From positions 1 through 64,000 of the forward strand of contig DKTZ01000011.1 of NCBI GenBank assembly GCA_002490425.1: DNA of 64,000 nt, written 5' to 3'. This document shows, piece by piece, positions 16,564 to 24,968 of the stretch (positions are counted from its first letter, which is position 1; every line of letters begins with the position of its first letter). The DNA is from Ruminococcaceae bacterium UBA7217 (lineage in GTDB: Bacteria; Bacillota; Clostridia; Oscillospirales; Acutalibacteraceae). The position numbers and the translations under genes were made by a program. Under the pieces are notes generated by a model. The model did not search any database, was not told the DNA's origin, and worked only from the letters and a program-made list of their open reading frames with translations.

Positions 16564-17358
16564 GTGTTTGAATACGGATTTATCGGAACGGGAAATATGG
16601 CGTCAGCGCTTTGTGAGGCTTTGGTAAAATGCATTTCGCCGAAAAAAGTCATGCTGTCAAACAGAACAGCCGAAAAGGCGAAGAATTTGGCTGAAAGGCT
16701 TGGCTGTGAATGTGCCGATAACAAAAGCGTTGCCACGCAATGCAAATACATCTTTTTAGGCGTTAAGCCGCAAATGCTTGAAGATTTAGCCAACGAAATA
16801 AAGCCGTATTTGGATAAAAGATCCGACAGATTTATTTTAATTTCAATGGCGGCAGGCAGAAGCATTGAAAATATAGCGGAGCTTTTCGGCAGATTTCCCG
16901 TAATCAGAATTATGCCCAATGTGGCTTGCGCTGTTGGCGAGGGTATGATTCTCTGCACAAGAAACAGCCTTGTGACAGATGAAGAATACAGTGAATTTTT
17001 TACTGCAATGAATAAATCGGGCAAATTAGACGATATTCCCGAAAAGCTGATTGACGCCGCATCTGCGGTTTCAGGTTGCGGCCCTGCATTTGTTTTCGAG
17101 GTTATTGAGGCTTTGGCAGACGGCGCTGTTGCGTGCGGAGTGCCGAGGAATAAGGCGTATACTTTAGCGGCTCAAACGCTTTTAGGCTCTGCAAAGCTAA
17201 TGCTCCGGACAGGCAAAAATCCTGCGGCTCTTAAGGATTCGGTTTGCAGTCCGGGGGGGACTACAATTCAGGGCGTAAGAAAGCTTGAAGAGGGCGGTCT
17301 GCGGTCTGCTCTTATGGAAGCGGTAATTGCATCCTACGAAAAAACGCTGAATATTTAA
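16564..17358 (+). CDS. proC: Pyrroline-5-carboxylate reductase
   Basis: ProC makes proline from pyrroline-5-carboxylate using NAD(P)H. The 264-residue protein has the N-terminal Rossmann motif FIGTGNMASALCEAL, LGVKPQ, MPNVACAVGEGM and the C-terminal family signature with GTTIQGVRKLEEGGLR. It starts with GTG directly after the proA stop, with AGGTGAG in the end of proA as ribosome site. No terminator is visible between its end and the DUF2804 gene 76 nt later, so read-through is possible. Confidence 0.97.
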   Translation: MFEYGFIGTGNMASALCEALVKCISPKKVMLSNRTAEKAKNLAERLGCECADNKSVATQCKYIFLGVKPQMLEDLANEIKPYLDKRSDRFILISMAAGRSIENIAELFGRFPVIRIMPNVACAVGEGMILCTRNSLVTDEEYSEFFTAMNKSGKLDDIPEKLIDAASAVSGCGPAFVFEVIEALADGAVACGVPRNKAYTLAAQTLLGSAKLMLRTGKNPAALKDSVCSPGGTTIQGVRKLEEGGLRSALMEAVIASYEKTLNI

Positions 17359-17434
17359 TGTAAATGGGGGTACAGGGTTTCAACGTACTCTTAAATAAAA
17401 AGGGAAAAATTTAATAAAAAAGGGGAAACAGGTT

Positions 17435-18553
17435 ATGAAGAGAACTTACAAAAGCTGGCTTAACGGCGAGGTTAAGAGTGAACAAAGGGAGTACACCGAG
17501 CCTACAAAATTGCTTGACAGCGAGGGTAATTTGTTGGCAGCAGGCTGGGCAAGGCATAATGTTTTTGAATATGACAGAAGCCTTGTGAAGAAGAGCCATT
17601 CAAGAAAAGAATGGGATTTTTACCAGATTTCAAACGGGAAATATATGGTTCAGATAAGCTTTGCCAACATTTCAATCGGCGGTTATGTCTGCGCGGCGCT
17701 TGTGGATTTGCGGAATCCCGACCCGAACAAAAAACTGGCGGCAGGTACAATAACTGCGCCTCAGCCGATATTCCTCGGCAAAACGGATGAGTATGTTTTA
17801 CCGAGTAAGGGAGATGTGCCGAATCTTGTGGATTTCAGCATTAACGGAATAGGCAGCGGAAAATTTACCTTTGACACAAAAGAAACCACAAGATCTCTTC
17901 ATTTTGAATCAACTGACAAGGGCAAGGCTGTTGTGTGCGATTTTTCAATGGACATTCCCGAAAATCTTGAAAACATTACAACTGTTCTGCCGTTTGAGAA
18001 TAAACCTAAATGCTATTTTATGACCACAAAGCAGAATTGTATGCCGTGCGAGGGCGTATTCAGATTCGGCGATGATGTTTATGAGTTTTCAAAGGAAGAC
18101 ACCTTCTGCGTTCTTGACTGGGGCAGAGTTAACACGCCTTACTCAATGGTTTGGTATTGGGGCAACGGCGCTGCATATATTACAGACGAAAACGGCGAAA
18201 AGCACACCTTCGGATTTGAAATTACGTGGGGTATAGGTGACGAAAGCAAGGCAACGGAAACCTGCATTTTCTATGACGGCAAGGCGCATAAATTTGGCGC
18301 AGTGGACGTTGATATGTTCCCGAAGCCCGACAAATATATGCGCCCGTGGCATTTTGTTTCAGAGGACGGCAGATTTAATTTCACAATGACGCCGTTTTAT
18401 GACCATCACAGCGATATGAATGTGATAGCTATGCGTATGCACAGCCATCAGGTTCACGGGCTTTGGAGCGGCAAGGCGGTGCTCGATGACGGCACTGAAA
18501 TAAATATCAAGGATATGTACGCTTTCTGCGAATATGTTGAAAACAGATGGTAA
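17435..18553 (+). CDS. DUF2804 domain protein
   Basis: The 372-residue protein matches the DUF2804 family over its whole length: an N-terminal LLDSEGNLLAAGWARHNVF segment, then beta-rich stretches rich in aromatic residues, WYWGNGAAYI, and an end with HVHGLWSG-like HQVHGLWSGKAVLDDG. The family resembles lipocalin-type barrels such as AttH/carotenoid-processing proteins and has no assigned function. No signal peptide is seen. A GGGGAAACAGG ribosome site precedes ATG, and an intrinsic terminator follows directly at 18559. A link to proline synthesis has no support beyond position. Confidence 0.85.
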   Translation: MKRTYKSWLNGEVKSEQREYTEPTKLLDSEGNLLAAGWARHNVFEYDRSLVKKSHSRKEWDFYQISNGKYMVQISFANISIGGYVCAALVDLRNPDPNKKLAAGTITAPQPIFLGKTDEYVLPSKGDVPNLVDFSINGIGSGKFTFDTKETTRSLHFESTDKGKAVVCDFSMDIPENLENITTVLPFENKPKCYFMTTKQNCMPCEGVFRFGDDVYEFSKEDTFCVLDWGRVNTPYSMVWYWGNGAAYITDENGEKHTFGFEITWGIGDESKATETCIFYDGKAHKFGAVDVDMFPKPDKYMRPWHFVSEDGRFNFTMTPFYDHHSDMNVIAMRMHSHQVHGLWSGKAVLDDGTEINIKDMYAFCEYVENRW

Positions 18554-18558
18554 AAGAG

Positions 18559-18611
18559 CACAGGGGACGGAAATTATACAAGAAGCACAGAGAACCGTTC
18601 CCTGTGTTTTT
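18559..18611 (+). terminator. Terminator after the DUF2804 gene
   Basis: The 12-bp stem CACAGGGGACGG/CCGTTCCCTGTG has a 24-nt loop and is followed by TTTTT. It starts 5 nt after the stop codon. Confidence 0.8.
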
Positions 18612-18647
18612 GTGTTTTCAGAATAAAATGAAGTTGGTGACGATTTA

Positions 18648-18822
18648 ATGATTTTCACTATTATAATCGTAGGATTATTTGTATTCAAAGTTCCCGATTA
18701 CACTTGGTTGAGTGTTCCGATTTGTTTTGCGTATTTTTTTTCTGAAAAGTATTGTTAAGCGTAATCTGCCTCAACAAAATTATGACGAGTTTGATTGGTG
18801 GCAGGATAATCAAGGTTTATAA
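18648..18822 (+). pseudogene. Small membrane protein gene with a likely frameshift
   Basis: From ATG at 18648 a 36-codon frame (MIFTIIIVGLFVFKVPDY and on) ends at 18758. At a run of eight T (18734-18741) a one-base shift would continue the protein as FLKSIVKRNLPQQNYDEFDW up to a TAA at 18820-18822, giving about 57 residues with an N-terminal membrane helix and a polar tail. The continued frame reads like real protein, so a single-base deletion or insertion at the T run (or a sequencing error) is likely. It precedes three more small membrane-protein genes. The ribosome site is poor. Confidence 0.35.
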
Positions 18823-18892
18823 ATAAAACAGAAGACGGTACCCTGTCTTCACAACGGACAGGTGAGGGCATCTGTACCTACTTGAAAGTGTG

Positions 18893-19462
18893 ATGAATAT
18901 GAGAGTTTCGGATGAAGGGCAGAAACCTGCTTTAAAAGATTATATTAAAACAGCAGCCGTTATTCTGGCTTTTATTGTATTCAGTATAGCTGTTATTGCA
19001 TTGCTTTCCGGCAAACCGAAAGAGCCGAAAACTACAGCTCAAATGTATGATGTTTTAAACGAATACGGGTTTAAATCTGCCGATTTAACTCAAGATGCCA
19101 AGGAAAAATTTACAGGTCTTGTGGTAAATGAAGTTGTATATTATGTAAAAGACGATGTAACTTTTGAATATTATATTTTCGACGGCGAAAATGCTGCTGC
19201 TTCATTATACGGCACAATAAATTTCAACATATCGAAAATAGAAAGAGATAAAAGGATAAACGAAAAATATGTGCTCAGAGCAGGCGGCGGTAAGAGGGCA
19301 AACATAACATGTACTTCTCTAACCACCGACGAGTTGTTTTACTACATTTGCAGAATAGGCAATTCTGTTTTATATGTTAAATGCAATCCAGACAGTAAAA
19401 ATGACGCTTATAAAATTATAAACGAGCTTGGCTATAATATGGACAGAAAAGAGAGCGAATAA
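18893..19462 (+). CDS. Unknown membrane-anchored protein
   Basis: Not recognised. The 189-residue protein has a short cytoplasmic N-terminus, one membrane helix (AAVILAFIVFSIAVIALL, residues about 22-40) and an outside domain of about 145 residues that begins with a proline- and lysine-rich stretch. The domain alternates beta strands and helices and has two cysteines (TCTSL and YICRIG) that may pair. Starts at 18893 or 18899 are both possible; no strong ribosome site decides. It is the first of three tightly packed genes (2 nt to the next). The GC content looks lower than in flanking genes, which could mean recent gain. Confidence 0.7.
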   Translation: MNMRVSDEGQKPALKDYIKTAAVILAFIVFSIAVIALLSGKPKEPKTTAQMYDVLNEYGFKSADLTQDAKEKFTGLVVNEVVYYVKDDVTFEYYIFDGENAAASLYGTINFNISKIERDKRINEKYVLRAGGGKRANITCTSLTTDELFYYICRIGNSVLYVKCNPDSKNDAYKIINELGYNMDRKESE

Positions 19463-19464
19463 CT

Positions 19465-19875
19465 ATGACTGCTAAACAAAAAGCAATATTTACACTTGCT
19501 TATTTTATTGTGATGCTGATAATTACAATTTTAAACAAGAGAAATCTTTGGAAAGCGGTATGTAAGGCTTCCGGAAGAACAATACAGGAAATTAATGAAA
19601 AGAAAAAAGAATTTTACAGTTCGTCAACTACAGGCAGAACACTGCAAATGAATTTTGAAAGTTGGATGAGCGGTAATGCCGCTGACAAGGAGAGGTTTAA
19701 CAAGCTTTATAACTTATACAGAATATCAATAATTCCTAATATAATTTTTTTAATACTATCTTTTATAGGGCTTACAACGCATACATTTGACAAAGTTCTT
19801 TTTGTAGGTTATTTTATTGTTCCTGTGTTTGCAGTTGCAACATTTGCTTTTGGTATGATTGAGAAAAATAAGTAA
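19465..19875 (+). CDS. Unknown small membrane protein
   Basis: Not recognised. The 136-residue protein has an N-terminal membrane helix (residues about 8-25), a polar middle of 60 residues, and two C-terminal helices. Between the last two is the motif SFIGLTTHTFDKVL. A closely similar motif (AFIGLFTHELDDFL) stands at the same place in the next gene, so the two are probably distant duplicates. Start is 2 nt after the previous stop, with GAGAG upstream. The three genes likely form one operon of membrane proteins, perhaps a complex. Confidence 0.7.
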   Translation: MTAKQKAIFTLAYFIVMLIITILNKRNLWKAVCKASGRTIQEINEKKKEFYSSSTTGRTLQMNFESWMSGNAADKERFNKLYNLYRISIIPNIIFLILSFIGLTTHTFDKVLFVGYFIVPVFAVATFAFGMIEKNK

Positions 19876-19887
19876 GGAATATTAGCT

Positions 19888-20283
19888 ATGAACGAAAAAG
19901 CACTTGGATACTTAGTGATGTTTTCTGTATTTGCGATTTTCGGTAAAATGGCTTATAGATGGTATTTAGATGAAGTATATGCATCTGCCGGTAAGGACAA
20001 CGGAAAAGTCATAATTTATAAGCAAGAAAGACTGAAATTCAAGACACCGTTCAAATTGGTTTTTCAGTGGCTTATTGAAGAATCACCAAATCCGGAATTA
20101 ACTAAGAAAAAAATAATAATTTATGAATTATTCAGAGTACCGTTGGTATTGTTGGCGATCTTTGCATTTATCGGGTTATTCACGCACGAATTAGATGATT
20201 TTCTTGATGTGTGTCCAGCTATTATGACTTTATATTTGCTGGGAACTGCTTTTATGTGCCTTACTCGCGGTAAAAAAAGTTAA
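19888..20283 (+). CDS. Unknown small membrane protein, paralogue of the preceding gene
   Basis: Not recognised. The 131-residue protein has an N-terminal helix, a polar middle and two C-terminal helices around AFIGLFTHELDDFL, matching the plan and a core motif of the 136-residue protein before it. It ends with a basic tail (RGKKS). It begins 12 nt after the previous stop. After it comes a 388-nt stretch of repeats up to a terminator. No link to a known toxin, bacteriocin or transporter family is visible. Confidence 0.7.
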   Translation: MNEKALGYLVMFSVFAIFGKMAYRWYLDEVYASAGKDNGKVIIYKQERLKFKTPFKLVFQWLIEESPNPELTKKKIIIYELFRVPLVLLAIFAFIGLFTHELDDFLDVCPAIMTLYLLGTAFMCLTRGKKS

Positions 20284-20349
20284 AGGGTGAGTCGACCGGA
20301 TGCACCGTGAAAAATGAGCTGAAAAATTAACTTTCGTAACGGACAGCCG

Positions 20350-20412
20350 AGGGTGCGGGTGTCCGGTGGGCACCTCTGCGAAGACAAAGCGGCGACTGAG
20401 CCAGCAGGCGGG
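20350..20412 (+). repeat. GGGTGTCCGGTGG repeat, copy 1
   Basis: The segment GCGGGTGTCCGGTGG followed by CACCTCTGCGAAG and CGGCGACTGAGCC matches two other places: 23710-23762 and, on the minus strand, 36719-36809. This copy has lost one side of the small hairpin seen in the others. Together with the next repeat it fills the 388-nt gap 20284-20671, which holds no gene. Confidence 0.7.
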
Positions 20413-20425
20413 TAATGGAGACGGG

Positions 20426-20520
20426 GCGGAGTTGACAGAGGGGTTATAAAGCTTTCTGTTAGAAAAATTAACCCCTCAGTCTCGCTAAAGCTCGACAGCT
20501 CCCCTTTCAGGTGAGCCGAG
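20426..20520 (+). repeat. Palindromic repeat family 2, partial copy
   Basis: CGGAGTTGACAGAGGGGTTA at the left and AACCCCTCAGT plus the end hairpin CTCCCCTTTCAGG at the right match the copy at 63436-63556 almost base for base, including AAAGCTTTCTGT in the centre. The left outer hairpin is missing, so the copy is decayed. Confidence 0.8.
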
Positions 20521-20615
20521 GTCAGCCCCTACCCGTACAGAATGGTTTTTCGTTCCGCGCTCGGTTAAAAATGTGCTCAAATTTGCGAAACATAGGTATG
20601 CGTTTACCACAAAAT

Positions 20616-20658
20616 AAAAAATCCGAAATTCACTTATTTTGCGAATTTCGGATTTTTT
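20616..20658. terminator. Strong bidirectional terminator
   Basis: A 16-bp stem (AAAAAATCCGAAATTC with GAATTTCGGATTTTTT) has A and T runs on its flanks. It ends the plsC transcript on the minus strand (stop 13 nt away) and shields it from the plus strand. Confidence 0.85.
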
Positions 20659-20671
20659 ATTTATATATTTT

Positions 20672-21877
20672 TTATTTATACTCCCTGCCTGTTAAATAAT
20701 AATATGCGGCGACATATTTGTCTGAAGAGCGGGGGACGGAGCTTTTAAGCAGGTAATAGTCATTTTCTTTGTTGATGAGAACAAGGTTTTGCTTGCTTGC
20801 ATTCTGAACCCGTTTTAAGTCGTTCAGCGGTAACGAAATCGTTTCGCCGTTTATTAAAAGCTCAAAACGGTCTTTGTAAATGTTTATTGTGCCGTCACTG
20901 CAAAGCTCTTTCGGAACTCCGTCATCAACCTTGTTGATAATCTGATTTTTTTCGCTGAATATAAGTCCGTCGGCATTTTGCAGTATGCTGTGCCATTCTT
21001 TTCTCTGCCATTTATCCCAGCTTAAAATATTGTCAAAAATGACCTCGTTTTTGTCGCTGTGGAACAGGCCGTCCTCGCCGTAGGTAAGGGAATATCCGCA
21101 TTCGCAGGTAAGTTCATTGCCGTGTGAATGAAGCGTTCCTATTTGATTGCATTTCGGGCAAAGGTAAAGGGTTCGTTCAACATATTCCGCCAACCTTTCG
21201 CCTGAATAAATATGCGGGTGCATTTTTTGTTGCTCAAAGGCATTTACATAAATGTCACGCCGTATAAGTTCATTTATTTCGTCAACCGAATAATTTTTCA
21301 GTTCTTCAGCGCTGTATTCGTGAACAACCTTACCGTAAACAGGGCCGCTGCGCTCTGTTTCTGCCCAGCGAGGTCTTCGCAAATATCCGCCGACTATTCT
21401 GTAAGTAATCAGAGCCACGCCCGAGTCTTTTACAAGCTTACCCGTGTTCGGGGAAATGTAGCCTGTTTCGCCGTTGGTAGTAATAAGTCCTTCGGCGTGA
21501 AGTCCTACGGGTATACCTGCTTTAAGATTTTCCATTATTTCGTCTATGAGAACGTCCGACGGTTTACTTCTGTTTTTGACTATTACGCCGTCAAGCTTGC
21601 CAAGTATAAGCTTAGTAAAAGCATTAACTCTTACAAGAAAATCCGCCGCAACAAAACGGACATAGCGGTTAAGCGAAATCATTTGATAGCCCGGGTCCAT
21701 GGTGTCAGTATGATTTCCGATTATAATAAACGTATCGTTTTTAGGCGTGTAGGCTTCTACCTCAGCGTGGAAATGCTTTAAAATTTTATTGCGACCTAAA
21801 GCGAGCACCGCACCTACTAAAAATTTAGCAAGAGAGTAATAGCGCCGAACATTTTTCTTTTTAGTCTTTTCAGCCAT
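20672..21877 (-). CDS. 1-acylglycerol-3-phosphate acyltransferase (PlsC-like) with zinc ribbon
   Basis: The start at 21877 overlaps the end of the ligase gene by 8 nt and follows GAGGAAGC; a longer frame runs through the upstream gene and is rejected. The 401-residue protein has the acyltransferase HX4D motif (N-H56-TDTM-D61) and a later GLHAEGLITTNGETG segment in place of the usual PEGTRS block. After about residue 235 comes CPKC (240-243) and CxC (258-260), a zinc-ribbon-like module, and a further beta domain not found in typical PlsC. Together with the acyl ligase it may form an acyl activation and transfer pair for lipid synthesis. The acceptor is unknown. Confidence 0.8.
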   Translation of the reverse strand: MAEKTKKKNVRRYYSLAKFLVGAVLALGRNKILKHFHAEVEAYTPKNDTFIIIGNHTDTMDPGYQMISLNRYVRFVAADFLVRVNAFTKLILGKLDGVIVKNRSKPSDVLIDEIMENLKAGIPVGLHAEGLITTNGETGYISPNTGKLVKDSGVALITYRIVGGYLRRPRWAETERSGPVYGKVVHEYSAEELKNYSVDEINELIRRDIYVNAFEQQKMHPHIYSGERLAEYVERTLYLCPKCNQIGTLHSHGNELTCECGYSLTYGEDGLFHSDKNEVIFDNILSWDKWQRKEWHSILQNADGLIFSEKNQIINKVDDGVPKELCSDGTINIYKDRFELLINGETISLPLNDLKRVQNASKQNLVLINKENDYYLLKSSVPRSSDKYVAAYYYLTGREYK

Positions 21878-23558
21878 TTTGTTCTGCTTCCTCTTCGAGT
21901 GTGTGATATGCCACCTTGCCGACGAGCGTTTTGGGGAGCTCGTCACGGAATTCAATTTCTTTGGGCCATTCATAGCGGTCAAGATAAGGCTTGCAGAAAT
22001 CTTTAATTTTCTGCTTTTCCTCGTCTGTTTTCTTAACGCCGTCGTTCAATACAATATATGCTCTGATTTTTTGCATCTTATAAGGGTCTTTAACACCTAT
22101 GACACAGCAGTAGTTGACGTCGGGGCACTTGTCAATAACATCCTCAATTCTTGACGGGTAAACATTATATCCGCTTGTGACTATCATACGCTTAATTCTC
22201 TGCTTAAAGTAAACGAAGCCCTCTTCATCCATATAACCCATATCGCCCGTAAACAGCCATGTTGTGCCGTTTTCGTCTTGTCGCAAAGCCTCGGCAGTTT
22301 CTTCCTCGTTGTCAAGGTAACAACTCATAAGTGTAGGGCCTGTTAAAATTATTTCGCCGTCCTCGCTTAGTTTCCTTTCGTTAAACGTACCGGGCTCAAC
22401 GATTTTGTACTGCATATCCCTAAGCGGTAAGCCTATACTGCCCACCTTTGACTTGTCAACGGGCGTTACACAGCTTGCGGTGACACATTCCGTAAGACCG
22501 TAGCCCTCACGGATTTGAATATCGGCGTTGTGGTCTTTAAGAAATTTATCCGCACGCTTTTTAAGCTCGGGACTTAATGCATCGCCGCCGCTGAATACTC
22601 CCACAAGGAAGGATAAATCCTTACCGTTAAAGCGGTCGGTTTCAAAAAGAGCCTGATAAAGCGTGGGAACGCCTGCAATGAAATTAGGCTTTTTCTTTAT
22701 AACGGTTTTGGCGTAAGAGTCAATGGTGAACTGTGGAACAAGAATACATCTCGCACCGTTAATAAGAATTGTGTGAATACCAATGCCCAGACCGAATCCG
22801 TGGAAAATGGGCATAACGGATAAAAATTTGCATTTATCGTTAAGATTTACTCCGCAAATCTCAGCAATTTGCATTCCGAGAGCGTTAAAGTTTTTATCCG
22901 AAAGGCAGATTCCCTTTTGTTTGCCGCTCGTTCCCCCGCTGTAAAGAATGACTGCGGTTTCGCCCTCTTTGTAGGTGACGGGGGGAAGAACTTCATTTGC
23001 GCCGCATTTTAATAAATCAGTCCAGAGAATGTCACATCCTCTGTCAGGAAACTTCATATTCTTGCTGTTTTTGGCAAAACGGTAAATAACATTCAGCGGA
23101 ACGGGCAATTCGTCCTGAATCCTTGCGACGATAATTCTTGCCTTGCTTTCAGATGCGTCAACGGCGCATTTCACCTTTTCGTAGAACATATCCATAGTAA
23201 GAATCATTTTGCTTTTTGAAAAATCAAGGTAAAAGGTTATGTTTTTTTCAGCGGAAAGAGGGTGCACCATATTAGCAATTGCACCTATTCTGTTGAGCGC
23301 ATAAAGGCAAATGACACCCTGAGGGGTATTCGGCATACAAATTGTAACTCTGTCACCCTTTTTAATGCCCTCGTGTAAAAATCCCTTTGCGGCCTTTTCA
23401 ATTAAATTTACAAATTTCGTATAATCGGTCAGTTTGCCCTGAAAGTCATAGGCAATGGCATTCGGATAAGTGTTTTTTGCTTTTTCAACCGCACCGAACA
23501 TAGTTGTTTCGGGGTACGGGTGAATCTGCGGCGTTCTGTCGAGTTCTGGCTGTTTCAT
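21870..23558 (-). CDS. AMP-dependent acyl-CoA synthetase / fatty acid ligase
   Basis: The 562-residue protein belongs to the ANL adenylating family. The phosphate loop YSGGTSGKQKGI is near residue 217, GYGLTECVT near 365, the GDMGYMDEEGF hinge region near 450 and a C-terminal lysine in LPKTLVGKV near 545. It activates an acid with ATP and joins it to CoA or another thiol; similarity in layout to long-chain fatty acid ligases makes fatty acids the likeliest substrate. GAGGAG precedes ATG. It overlaps the PlsC-like gene that follows, so acyl activation and acyl transfer are co-expressed. Confidence 0.9.
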   Translation of the reverse strand: MKQPELDRTPQIHPYPETTMFGAVEKAKNTYPNAIAYDFQGKLTDYTKFVNLIEKAAKGFLHEGIKKGDRVTICMPNTPQGVICLYALNRIGAIANMVHPLSAEKNITFYLDFSKSKMILTMDMFYEKVKCAVDASESKARIIVARIQDELPVPLNVIYRFAKNSKNMKFPDRGCDILWTDLLKCGANEVLPPVTYKEGETAVILYSGGTSGKQKGICLSDKNFNALGMQIAEICGVNLNDKCKFLSVMPIFHGFGLGIGIHTILINGARCILVPQFTIDSYAKTVIKKKPNFIAGVPTLYQALFETDRFNGKDLSFLVGVFSGGDALSPELKKRADKFLKDHNADIQIREGYGLTECVTASCVTPVDKSKVGSIGLPLRDMQYKIVEPGTFNERKLSEDGEIILTGPTLMSCYLDNEEETAEALRQDENGTTWLFTGDMGYMDEEGFVYFKQRIKRMIVTSGYNVYPSRIEDVIDKCPDVNYCCVIGVKDPYKMQKIRAYIVLNDGVKKTDEEKQKIKDFCKPYLDRYEWPKEIEFRDELPKTLVGKVAYHTLEEEAEQNG

Positions 23559-23700
23559 ATTTACTCCTCAATCACAAATAAATCTTAATTAGTATTTGTA
23601 TTTTTATGAAAAAATATTTTATTTCCATATTTTGCTGTATTTTAATACCCAAAAATAAACTGAAAATAAACTGAAAAAATTTTTTGCATACAGTAACAGA

Positions 23701-23825
23701 GTAGGGAGGGGTGTGGGTGTCCGGTGGAAACCTCTGCGAAGCAGAAACAACGACCGAGCCGGCACTCGCAACTTCGCCCCTAAGTGAGGGAGCGGAAAAG
23801 CGGCGAGAGCAAGCCCTCGCCCTAC
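23701..23825 (+). repeat. GTAGGG-ended repeat with GGGTGTCCGGTGG core, copy 2
   Basis: The 125-bp block begins with GTAGGG and ends with its reverse CCCTAC. It holds GTGGGTGTCCGGTGG, the hairpin TCTGC-GAA-GCAGA, CGACCGAGCC and an end hairpin GGCGAG-ending in CTCGCC form (23800-23822). It fills most of the 342-nt gap 23559-23900; the rest is AT-rich and holds a terminator. Confidence 0.7.
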
Positions 23826-23845
23826 AGTGTAATCGAACAATAGAA

Positions 23846-23878
23846 TACAAAAACGGACAGGCGTGTAAACCTGTCCGT
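23846..23878 (-). terminator. Terminator of the two-component operon
   Basis: On the minus strand, ACGGACAGG/CCTGTCCGT (9 bp, 8-nt loop) is followed by TTTTGTATTC. It lies 22 nt after the histidine kinase stop. Confidence 0.85.
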
Positions 23879-23900
23879 ACTGTTTATTAAATTTGTTCTT

Positions 23901-24968
23901 TCACACTCCTATCGGCAAAATCAGTTTAAAGCAAGTTGTTCCGTTAAGGCTTTTGACTTTAATTTCGCCGTGGTGAAGATTTACGACGTGCTTGACTATT
24001 GCAAGCCCTATTCCGTTGCCCTCGCCCGCGTGGGATTCGTCCCCTTGGTAAAACTTGTTAAATATAAAAGGCATTTTCTCTTCGGGAATGGGATTCCCCG
24101 TATTGATAACGGAAACGGTGATAATCTGCCCTTGTTTTCGTAAATCAATTTCGATTTTGCCATTTTCGGGTGTGAATTTCACGGCATTGTCAACAAGATT
24201 TATCCAGACCTGTTTGAGCATTTCCTCGTTTGCATTTACGTTGTATTCGTCAAAATCAAGGATAAGCTCAACATTTTTCTTTTCCCATTTGTTTTGAAGG
24301 AGCAAAACGGAATTTCTTATCTGTTCGGAAAGGTTAAAGGTGTTTATATCGGTAAGAATTATCTGATTTTCAATTTTCGTAAGGCTTAACACATTGGTCG
24401 CCATATGCGAAAGTCGCAGCGATTCCTCTTCAATAATATCAATATATTCCTTTTGCTCTTCAGGTGTAAGATCACCGTGCTTTAAAAGCTTTGCGAAGCC
24501 TGCGATTGATACAATCGGCGTTTTAAATTCGTGGGAAAAGTTGTTTACAAAATCAGACCTGAGCATTTCAGTCTTTTGAAGCTCCGACGCCATTGAATTA
24601 AAGCTTTTTTCAAAATCCCTTGCGATTTTTGTCTTACCGAAAACGGATTTGAATTTAAGCCGTACCGCATAATTTCCCGATGCAAGCGAATCCATTGCAC
24701 TGAACACAATATTGAACGGAGAAATAGAAAATGCGCCTGTCGAAAAAGACGTAATAAATCCGAGAAACAGGCTGATTAGCGCCGCAGTTAAAATGTTTTT
24801 CTTAATACTCGGAATATTATCGCCCAGCTCCAATGCTCCCGTATGTATAAGCAATGCAACTACGCCGAATATTATGCCGAGAGCAACTATAATTATTGCA
24901 AAAACAAACCCTGAAAAGAATAGGGTAAGTTTAAGCCTTGTTATCAGTTCTTTTCTCTTGTTTTTCAT
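23901..24968 (-). CDS. Sensor histidine kinase with HAMP domain
   Basis: The 355-residue protein has two membrane helices (about residues 13-40 and 55-78) with a very short outside loop, then a HAMP linker, the phospho-accepting DHp helix with FVNNFSHEFKTPI near residue 146 and an ATPase domain with the N box (INLVDNAVKF), G boxes (GEGNGIGLAIVK) and a short end. The tiny outside loop suggests it senses the membrane or a partner protein, as intramembrane-sensing kinases do in Gram-positives. It overlaps the response regulator by ATGA. No transporter gene is joined to the pair, so its targets are unknown. Confidence 0.93.
   Translation of the reverse strand: MKNKRKELITRLKLTLFFSGFVFAIIIVALGIIFGVVALLIHTGALELGDNIPSIKKNILTAALISLFLGFITSFSTGAFSISPFNIVFSAMDSLASGNYAVRLKFKSVFGKTKIARDFEKSFNSMASELQKTEMLRSDFVNNFSHEFKTPIVSIAGFAKLLKHGDLTPEEQKEYIDIIEEESLRLSHMATNVLSLTKIENQIILTDINTFNLSEQIRNSVLLLQNKWEKKNVELILDFDEYNVNANEEMLKQVWINLVDNAVKFTPENGKIEIDLRKQGQIITVSVINTGNPIPEEKMPFIFNKFYQGDESHAGEGNGIGLAIVKHVVNLHHGEIKVKSLNGTTCFKLILPIGV

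Noticed and set aside
20511..20699. A 62-codon plus-strand frame
   Set aside because: It runs through a repeat and a strong terminator and into the antisense of plsC.
23572..23850. Two minus-strand frames of 73-92 codons
   Set aside because: They lie in the GTAGGG repeat and have unlikely composition (many Arg, Pro, Ser) and no ribosome site.
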